NCBI GenBank assembly: GCA_021229015.1
Contig: CM037795.1
Coordinates: 18,929,166 to 18,993,165, forward strand
Direction: 5' to 3'
Source: Solen grandis
Lineage: Eukaryota > Mollusca > Bivalvia > Adapedonta > Solenidae
Length of the DNA stretch: 64,000 nt
Shown: in pieces, positions 55,653 through 64,000 of the stretch
Layout: each line of letters starts with the position of its first letter
Position numbering within the stretch: position 1 is the stretch's first letter
Position numbers and translations under genes: made by a program
The notes under the pieces: model-generated
Database searches by the model: none
What the model saw: only the letters and a program-made list of their open reading frames with translations
Told to the model about the DNA's origin: nothing

Positions 55653-57540
55653 TGTCACATACTTACGGGTTCCGTACAATCATTTGGAGGATGCAATGGT
55701 AGGATATCCGTACAAATATCGCAGACAAGGAGCTATGGCATACTTGTGTTAGTACGGCACCCGAAGAGTCATTTTTTTTTATTTTTCGGCGTAGCTGTAT
55801 TATTTCGATTTCAACTCGCATCTTAAACCAATCAAATGTACGCTAACAGCGGTAAATAATTCTAAGCTGAATAAAAGGACTCCTGTTATTGGTTAACGCA
55901 TCGTTATGGACTATAAAATTACTGTAAATAAGGGGTGCAGCTTGTATATATCATTCAGCTTGGTGTTATTACTTTTCTTTTTGATGTAAACATGAAAGTG
56001 ATTTCAGTAAGTTAAATACAATCCTTTTCCATCAATTGAGGAATGCTACTTTGTAAAAATGATTTAAAACAACAAAAAAGAATCCACCGTGTTATGACAT
56101 GAAACCCCTTAATTACTATGTATATTGAATTCTTCCAGCCTGCCGAGATGCTCTCATTGAAAATTAATTCGCCAAAACCAAAACAACTAACAACGCTTTT
56201 ATATCATAATTGTCATATGCAATAATGATATGAACAAATATCAAACAAGCCTATTTACAGATATAATTTTTTGTATTACCGTCTATAAATAAGTATATTT
56301 CATAGAAAAAAAATACTGAACTATTTCTAGAGCGTACTAAATTTGTTGTGCGTCGGTCTTTCGCGCGCTTTTCCTGGGAATGTTCTAGAAGACTGGAAAT
56401 CTCGTTTTTCTTTCATCCTACGCCGAATATCTTTTTTAAAGATATTTCTTGTTTAAAATAAAATCTTTTATCGCGAAGGATGCCGTACGCCCAGCAAACC
56501 CCGTGTTCCCAGCCTACGTATGGGCACCAAGTCTGGTTCCCAACTTACTATAATAGTTAGTCCCTTTACTTCAGTAATAAGGGGAAGGTATTCCAGACTA
56601 ATGGACACCGTGCGTTAACCGCCTGGCTCTCCATGCACCAGCAAGCCCTTCATAATTACAATGAACTCGGAAGTTAGCTGAAACAATTAACAATTAACTT
56701 CTTCCCTACAAGTTAAAAAATCCCGTTCGATGCCCACCTGCGTCAACACGTCCATACGGACACTACATGCGAATTTCGACATACAAAGTAAATTGTAAAG
56801 ATGTGTGGATTAAAAAATGCAACATCATTCTTGTTGTTACTAATCCACATACATGAAATTAACTTCTCAAATGAAAAAGTCAATACATTATTTCCTACGT
56901 AGTTACTGAACAATTGTGATACAAGTAATAAAGGTGAAACATTGAATTTCAATGATCGATTTAGCTTCTTAACAAGCGAGATAAATTACAAGTAGGTCGA
57001 GGTATCTGATAATATATTAATAAAAGTAAACTGACGCTTGTCAGGTAAATTGCATTTGGTATCATATTTCTTCGATCAGAATCACCAGGAGCGTGCCTAT
57101 AGTCGGATTAAGCAAGGCGTTAGAATCATGGCTGTATCGTTTATATTTCACGTCCGTATTGATGTATGTTACCATGTTTAAATCGTTTGATATTGTTTAG
57201 TAAGTAAGGTAAGATTGCATGCCATTAAATCGTTAAGATTCGTTCTTGGTATTGATATTGAATTACAAAAAAGAAAACCATAAAGTGTAAAGTTTAAATA
57301 TGAATTACGCACAGACGAATGGAATATGCATGTCTGTCTGTACGTACACGACTTGTCATTTAATAGAGGATATTTGTTGTCATTGACGCCGCGTCGAACG
57401 CGGCTTCAGTATGGAATAGTTTTTTTTTTAATTTGCCAGTGGAGCCGCATAATCAAAACAGGGAGCAACCACTGTTACTACTGTAAAATAAAAACATGTA
57501 ATATGTTAAAAAAAAATATGAATCAATTACTTGCATTAAC
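55653..57540. other. Non-coding stretch
   Basis: Contains a heat-shock-element-like sequence at 56378-56390 and a small GC palindrome (GCCGCGTCGAACGCGGC) at about 57388-57404. No gene recognised. Confidence 0.4.
56378..56390. promoter_or_regulatory. Three-unit heat-shock-element-like site
   Basis: GAATGTTCTAGAA contains three alternating 5-bp units (GAA, TTC, GAA) spaced as in a heat shock element. No heat-shock gene is visible nearby, so this may be chance or a distant regulatory site. Confidence 0.3.
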
Positions 57541-57545
57541 TGATG

Positions 57546-57577
<32 letters not shown>
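57546..57577. repeat. Poly-A tract of 32 bases
   Basis: Uninterrupted A run, possibly a retroposed tail; no body recognised before it. Confidence 0.8.
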
Positions 57578-57578
<1 letters not shown>

Positions 57579-57758
57579 AAGATTCAAATTATGCAAGTCT
57601 TCTGTCGTTATAAAAAAGAAACTGGACACATATAAAAAAAAAAAAATTAATTTTAGATCTTAAAATATTCAATTAATAAAACCATCAACTTGAAAAATTA
57701 ATGAAACAGCAGTTTAAAAATAAGTATTACAGCATAATGGTGTTGTTGTTGTATTGGT

Positions 57759-57994
57759 GTTTACCGTCGCTGCGATAGTATTTCAATCATATAGCGACGT
57801 CCAGCTAATTACAGGTGGAGGAAGACTCCGAGTACACAGAGGTACCCGGGTAGAACCTCCGACCTACCGCAAACCAACTGGAAGGCTTCCTCACATGAAA
57901 AATCAGAAGTCCCTACCGGGATTCGAACCCACAGCGGTGAGGGGCTGAGAGATTTGTAGTCCACGATTGTAACCGCTTGGTCACGGCGGTCCCC
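57759..57994 (-). mobile_element. tRNA-derived SINE (type 2)
   Basis: Inverted copy with GTTTACCGTCGCTGCGATAG at its start, the inverted B box GGATTCGAACCC at about 57919-57930 and TTGGTCACGGCGGTCCCC at its end. Confidence 0.85.
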
Positions 57995-59086
57995 ACACAG
58001 CATAATGTAGAAAGTGTAAAAACACACAAACACTATACATATGGCCGTAGCGGACAATATGCCGTCCCAGTATGTATAGTGCATGCTTGAAATAGGTAAA
58101 TTTAACTGAACATTACACAGCTTATGTTGTAAAGCCTTGTAAACATACATTTAATTTTATATATATCACCAACACAAAATGAGTGCCATACTCCTACTCC
58201 TCTTTACTTTTTTGTTCTATATTTCTGAATAATTTGATAAGTTTTTAGTTGTTTTTGGACCTTTTCTGTACGGCTTTGCTTTATTTAAATCGTGCTTCAA
58301 AAACATGCGCGGCGTCTTTGATGCATTGCATCAAAATTAGTCTTGTTGAATATGGAATGTATCTATAATCGAGAAGTGATATACTCTTAATTATCTTTAA
58401 CAGCGCGTAGCGCGAGTGAAAATGTTAAAATTATTACAGTTCGAGAAGAAATGTATTCCATTTTCACTCAATTTTCTTTCGGAATTTTATAAATATATTT
58501 CATTAAACAACAACAACAGAAAAAACAACAGCAAGAATTTTATCAGTGATTCTTTCTACAATTTAAAGTGTTGAACAAATACGAATGAAACCAGATTACT
58601 TTCAAGAGCAGGTAAATAAATAAACAACAATAATTTATTGGTTAAGCGCTCTAATGGCGCCTCTCAATCAAAATTCTCATGGCGACAGACCATAGTTTGA
58701 TGTACAGCCAGAATGGTTAAATCAACATATAAAGCCTTATATAAACTACCTGAAACAGTAGAGGATTGCGACAGATGAGTCTTGTAAACAAACAATCTGG
58801 GCGAGATTGAACTTCTACTTGAACATCTGTGATAGTTATAGATATTGATTCGATAAAGAAAGGCAAAAAAATCATGAATGATTCCATGTGATATATTGAG
58901 CCGCACGTGTGCTCAATGTAAAATTGACATTTGAGGAAAACAGTTTACAGCCGATAGCTACATTCGCGCTGTCAATATTGAATTAAAATCAATTTTATAT
59001 GATTACAATGTTACCAAGCTCTTATCACGCATGTAATCCGGGTTAATGTGCAATAATGCAGGGTTGGAAATACCACCAAAATGAAG

Positions 59087-59090
<4 letters not shown>
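57995..59090. other. Non-coding stretch
   Basis: AT-rich, nothing recognised. Confidence 0.4.
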
Positions 59091-59128
<38 letters not shown>

Positions 59129-59177
59129 ATATATATATATATGTATATATGTGTGGCTGTGTGTGTGTGTGTGTGTC
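59091..59177. repeat. Compound microsatellite (CT)n (AT)n (GT)n
   Basis: A CT run of about 30 bases, then an AT/ATGT block, then GTGTGT. Confidence 0.9.
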
Positions 59178-59556
59178 TATATATGTATGAAATAGACGAA
59201 AAGATAAAATGAAATAAATAAATTAATTGTTTGAAATTATCTTACTCTTTTATTGCATGACTCAGTTTTGCTTAATGACGTTCATTCTTAAAAGAGTACA
59301 AACGTTTTTTTAGTATAATTTAGTTGTGAATTGCTATTACTGAGTTTAAACCAGAGGGTGTCATTGAATCACACAGGAATGTTAATCGGTGTTTAAGCAC
59401 GCAAGGTATGAAAATAAGATTCTACCTTATTTGGTCAGTGTATGCTATACACCGGCCAATGTTGAACACTTTTTGTGTATTCTATACACCGGGCAATGTT
59501 AAACATTTTTGTGGTTTACGTCGACACTGTTTCAGTAATTGACTTGACTATTTGAG
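59178..59556. other. Non-coding stretch
   Basis: A short duplication of CTATACACCGG(C/G)CAATGTT occurs at 59447 and 59484. Nothing else seen. Confidence 0.4.
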
Positions 59557-59790
59557 TTTGCCGTCGCTTCGACAGTATTTCAGTCATATAGCGACGTCCA
59601 GCTATTTACAGGTGGAGGAAGACCCCAAATGCACGGAGGCATCCGGGTAGAACCACCAACCTACCGCAAGCCAGCTGGAAGGCTTCCTCACATGAAAATC
59701 CGAATGACCCTGCCGGGATTCGAACCCACGCGGTGAGGGGCTGAGTGAGTGTTAAGTCAGCGACTTTACCCTCTTGGCCACGGAGGCCCC
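59557..59790 (-). mobile_element. tRNA-derived SINE (type 2), best preserved
   Basis: Inverted copy with GTTTGCCGTCGCTTCGACAG at its start, inverted B box GGATTCGAACCC at about 59717-59728 and inverted A-box region CCCTCTTGGCCACGGAGGCC at 59770-59789. Very similar to 4321-4537 apart from an indel. Confidence 0.88.
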
Positions 59791-59817
59791 TGTTTCATTA
59801 ATTTGGGTCCATTGTCT

Positions 59818-60035
59818 ACTGGAGGCACTTATAGTGTTGCCTCATACCATTAAAATGCCACACTGCATCCAGTGGGCCTAGAACTAGCATCATATGCTGA
59901 ACGCCGAGCAGGTGCGTTGCACCAGTCTAAATTTATTTATTTCAATAAGTCGCACCAAGATAACGAACTCTAACCCCCCCTCCCCCCGGGTTCCGGGGCG
60001 GATGCTCCAATCACTCGGCCAACGGACCAATACTA
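59818..60035 (-). mobile_element. Degenerate SINE-like element
   Basis: In inverted form: CCTCATACCATTAAAATGCC then ACACTGCATCCAGTGGG, a C-run, GGGTTCCGGGGCGGATGC and TCCAATCACTCGGCCAACGG. The last part resembles a decayed inverted tRNA-like head; the assignment is weak. Confidence 0.4.
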
Positions 60036-60055
60036 TGTATTAATCGAAAAGGGAA

Positions 60056-60081
60056 TCTGTGTGTGTGTGTGTGTGTGTGTG
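60056..60081. repeat. (GT)n microsatellite
   Basis: About 12 GT units adjoining the 3' end of the next SINE; possibly grown from its tail. Confidence 0.85.
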
Positions 60082-60083
60082 AT

Positions 60084-60326
60084 AGGTTTAACATCCCGCC
60101 GACAACATTACAGTCGATTGGAGACTATGTCTACTTGGACAGATATAGATACGTGACATAATACCACATCCAGTCACATTATCCTGACACTGAGCAAACC
60201 ACTCCTGGAACTACCCTATGCTGAACGTTACACAGGAGCTACCAGTACCTCTTTCGGCATGCCAGGGTCAGGGACTGAACCCATGACCTCCCGCTCCCGA
60301 GGCCGACGCTCTAACCACTTTGCTAG
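60084..60326 (-). mobile_element. tRNA-derived SINE (type 4)
   Basis: Inverted copy: TTTAACATCCCGCCGACAAC then ATTACAGTCGATTGGAGACT, CACATTATCCTGACACTGAG, an inverted B box near GGGACTGAACCC (60272-60283) and TCTAACCACTTTGC as the inverted A-box region. Confidence 0.75.
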
Positions 60327-61773
60327 CTTGCACTTAGCTATTTAGCTATGGAGAAATGTACGTTGGTGCCGTATGTGTGTGTGTGGGCAGTCATGGTAGA
60401 AAAACTCTAAACAAACTTGCATGTTTAGGAATGATTTAATATCATGTAACTGAGACATATAAAATAGGAAAATATAAACATATGATATACTCTCTTTTCC
60501 TTGTATGAGACAGTGAACACAGTTGCCATGTACCAGCAGTTTCTTTGGACCTAGAGTTAATTCAAACGAAATTTCTATACAGACTAAATAGGAAAACCAC
60601 CAATCCTCTGCATGCCTCATTCTATAAAAGATCAACACCACTTAACTAATATAAAGACTTATCATTAGATGCAAAGCAGTGGTTGGATACAAGGGAGTCT
60701 GGGTGCGATACCCTAAATTTAGCATTTACGTCGTCACGTGAACTGGAAATAACACGATAAAAACGGATGGGTAATGAGCCGAGGCATATTCAAAACAATG
60801 GCTCCTAGAATATCTAATTATTAAACATGTAAAACTGTTTACAGTGGTTTTAGTGCGAGTCTTTCCCATGAAAATCCTTGATAATAAAGATAAATAGCTT
60901 TCCTCTGTAACATCCATTTCTCTCATTTAGACCACGACTTATAACTTTCAAACGAATTTGAAACAACAGAAAACAAAAATTCTTTAACAAACATATGTTG
61001 TAATTGAGTTAGCAAACTCCACTAGGTAACGTTAAAACAAAATATCTTAACAAAAACATTATACCGTAGGTTCCATGTGGACAACGCTTTTAATAGGTAT
61101 CGTTATACTCGAGGAAATTCATTTTCTTCTTATTCGCTTACTTACATATCAACAAACTCGACTGATAGGTTATGATCATGAATATAAAGATGAAGCACAT
61201 TTAATGTGTCAGCTCAGTGGTAGGGTTCACTTTGCAATCGGTATGGCCATCAAAGGGAAAGAAATTTGAAATAACTCTTTTTTTTATTACAGATTTCTTT
61301 CCCTTTAAAACAATTCTCATTACGCATTTACTATAACATAACATAGCTCTATCTTTTTTTATTACTTAAGGATTTTTTTTCGAACTCGAAATAGTTGTTC
61401 CTTTTCATCATCCATTTCGTATTTGACAAGTTTCATAACTATTGCACCTATATTTCAAAAATAATCCCCCTTTGAATTTAGAATTTTATGTGATAAGTTG
61501 TTATTGTTTTAACTCTATCTTCATTTTTACTGAATAATTCACTTCAAACGTTGAATAGTTATTCCTTACTCCCACCCACATCATTGTGACAATGTTCATA
61601 AAATATGGCACCTTATTTCAAGAATTTCAGGGTCTTCTAAATCTTTTTCTTACTCTTTTCTCTTTTAATTACTTTATTCACTTTTTGTTAGCTTTCCTGA
61701 GCACAAAAAAAAATGTTCTTGTCAGAAATTATAAAGTTTTTGTTAAGATATTTCGTTTTAACGTAACTTAATG
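60327..61773. other. Non-coding stretch
   Basis: Contains the second copy of the low-copy repeat noted at about 48940 (here 60689-60719). No exon recognised. Confidence 0.4.
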
Positions 61774-62503
61774 GACCTCTACTAAGTTTGTTCAAATCAT
61801 GACCTTGGCTAAAAAATTGGCCCTGTCCCAGGAGACTTCATTTATATATAGACTGACTTAGAAAAAGCTATAAAAACCACCTTGTCAGACACCACAATGC
61901 ATAGTTTTTGGATATCTAATGTGAACATATAATAGCAGACCTCTACTATTTTTTTGAAATCATGACTTTGGGTTAAAAATTGGCCCTGCCAAAGAGGTCA
62001 CTTGGTTTTACAGAAAAATCTTCTTGTCAAACACCACAAGACGCATTTCTTAGATATTTGGTATTTAGGTACCTTGTAAGGATCTTTACCCTTGGGTAAG
62101 GTTTGAGGTCACTGGGGTCAAGGTCAATGTCACCAAGGCTTAAAGTAGAATTTTCTACTTTTCATGATATATAACTTTTATTTACCGACTGACGTTTTAG
62201 ATATCTGGTATATAGACACATTGCATAAACTTTTATTGTTCACATTGGTCAATGTCACAGGGCAAGGTTAAAAAAAGATATTTCCTCATAGAGCATTAAT
62301 TTACTAACCGATATCATATATATTTTGTATGTAGATACCTTACATAGACCTCTATCCATGGCTTGGGTTTGATGTAACTCAGGTTAAGGTCAAGCCACCG
62401 TGGCTAAAAATAACCTCAAGTCATATTCACCTGAGCATGAGATGAAAGTAGTTGCTACCTTAACTCAGGTGAGTAATAAAAGGGCCTTTATCGCCCTCTT
62501 GTT
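61774..62503 (-). mobile_element. Shell-and-core element, core type 3, 3'-truncated
   Basis: The 5' end lies at the right (minus strand): AACAAGAGGGCGATAAAGGC then CCTTTTATTACTCACCTGAG. Downstream on the minus strand is GCTCAGGTGAATATGACTTG, then a core unlike types 1 and 2 with AGTAGAGGTC at about 61783 and 61947 (164 bp apart), GGGCCAATTTTTA and AGGTCATGATTT. No 3' hairpin is found at the left edge, so the copy is truncated there or its end is unrecognisable. Confidence 0.65.
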
Positions 62504-64000
62504 GTATATATAAATCAATAATCATATGCAATTTACACGCAATACATAAAAATATTGTTGAGTCAGTTCTTTTTTTAGTGTAAAGTACTTATTAATGAAA
62601 ATTCGTAATCTTTACCGAAAGAGAAACCAGTTGATATCTACGAAGAAATAAATAAACTAACTTGGTCGGTACACCATTTTCAGAAAATGCCTACCTCTCT
62701 TAACGCATGCTTAGTCTTTCTCCTGTTTTAAATAATTTAAAATCATGCATTGACTTGTTTGCATATTACAAAACATGCAGACTGAATGCATCCATATATC
62801 ATCATTGCTGCTCATTGTCATCTCACATATATTTTTTGTTCTTTTTTCTTTGGTAGACTTCTTTCTCGCATGACAGTTTGATCCATTGGATTTAGCTCCC
62901 TTTTATTACAATATTTCAGTCATTCGTCAATCGGTGATTGAAAACTAAAATGCATATCTCATTTATTTTACAATAAGAAACATAACCTCCGAAAGTAAGT
63001 GACAACATTAAACGCTGGTATGAAATTAAAATTAACTGAATCATCGCGAACTTTCTTGTATGGGAGCTATGTCCATACCCATTGATTATTCAAAAATGTA
63101 ACTTCGACGAGAAGACGATATAAGCATCTTTCTACGCCTGTCGCGCATGGCAACCAGAGTGTTTATTGCAGTTTTTAACCTAGCAATGTGTACTGGCTGT
63201 TAATGTTGCAAAATTGTACGAACTGACAAACTGGATATGTAATTACTCAATACGTCGCGACTTATTACATGATTTTATCTCTTTAGTCGGCAAATTTCTG
63301 ACAAAATAGAACTTATAGCGCCAAATTTAGAATTCCTGGAAGCCGTATATTGTACAATGTTTATTTTTTTTTAACTATTATCGATATCTTGTTTAGACTT
63401 TCAAGATTTATTGTTCACATGCAAACAATATGAAAAATACATTTCATTGGTCATTGACCCTCGTGTGGCTTTGACCTTAAACTTGAGGGATGTTGTGCTG
63501 TCGCCATAATCAACACTTACCTCGAAAGAGCAATAAATTTATTAATGAAATATCGAATAAAACATTAAAATGCTATTTTTGACGTGTTTTATGTTATAAC
63601 GACACAGTATATGACACGTGACAATGCATCTAGTAGTCACTTATACTGACAAAGTATATGTCGCATGGTAACTACTCAGTTATACTGTTATAAAAAAATC
63701 GAATATCTTTCATTCGAAAACAAATAGGTGCGGGATTTAAAACAAACACTAAAAATCTGACATACGATTTTTTCAATGCAATACGTTATACAAAGCTAAT
63801 GTATATAAAGCAACAAATTAATATAGCTAGTAATGTATGCTTTATTATTTTATCTTTTAGGTTTTATATCAGTTAAATAAAAAATATATTTGTTTTTGTT
63901 ACTAAGCTAATGTTTTATTTTTTATGTGTTTTTTTTAATGTGGTCAAAAAATCCTTATTTCCTTTTATGGTAAGTAGAGCAAGAGTCAACATTTTGAGGT
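62504..64000. other. Non-coding stretch with one donor-like site
   Basis: At 63521 the minus strand reads CTTTCGAG then GTAAGTG, a near-consensus donor after a stop-rich sequence. It could mark a 5' UTR exon of a minus-strand transcript leading to 50392 or beyond. Nothing else recognised. Confidence 0.3.

Noticed and set aside
56378..56390. Promoter of a heat-shock gene
   Set aside because: No heat-shock protein coding sequence is visible nearby; only the isolated motif is kept, at low confidence.

Overview
This is a eukaryotic, AT-rich, intron- and transposon-dominated window. It most likely comes from a bivalve mollusc. The main reason is the recurring shell AACAAGAGGGCC...GCTCACCTGAG ... 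GCTCAGGTGAGCTAAAA around tandem cores of about 160 bp, a kind of non-autonomous element I associate with clams and oysters. Several tRNA-derived SINE families and dense MITEs fit this. There are no prokaryotic features, no CRISPR array and no recognisable rRNA or functional tRNA gene. Almost every open frame over 60 codons is chance or repeat-derived. One run of 100 N (38101-38200) is an assembly gap.

The one well-supported gene lies on the minus strand, from a probable 5' UTR exon near 40276 to beyond the left edge. Its exons were found by matching splice sites with reading-frame phase: 38600-38651 (ATG at 38640), 37604-37669, 31435-31529, 30738-30839, 22427-22509, optionally 7468-7506, 6701-6883 and 6178-6293. 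Joined, they give an uninterrupted frame of at least 228 codons. The product is low-complexity and probably disordered: acidic and serine-rich at the N-terminus, then proline-rich (PPPSPEP, PEPPP), then lysine-rich (RKRSCVNKK, KKPIERVRKMK). I do not recognise the family, and the C-terminal part is outside the window. There is one in-frame NAGNAG acceptor, one pair of in-frame alternative donors and a possible internal first exon (7468-7500).

Three weaker exon candidates are listed. A plus-strand start exon (41233-41272) would be divergent from the main gene. A minus-strand exon (50209-50392) carries a 42-codon frame with a hydrophobic segment. If it is spliced to the main gene's start exon it becomes an upstream ORF whose TAA overlaps the main ATG. 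A plus-strand frame (55239-55652) has a signal-peptide-like N-terminus and lies 113 bp downstream of a perfect NRF1-type palindrome, but part of it matches a local repeat.

The rest is mobile DNA. It includes shell-and-core elements (25202-26020, 26645-27773, 34560-36205, 61774-62503) and related arrays; a degenerate mariner with long inverted repeats (20504-21489); a pogo/Tigger-like remnant keeping its N-terminal helix-turn-helix (51341-52556); TTAA-flanked piggyBac-like MITEs; several other fold-back MITE families; and at least four SINE types. Minisatellites occur at 2366, 7905, 11838 and 37685; the last one adjoins both an exon and the assembly gap.
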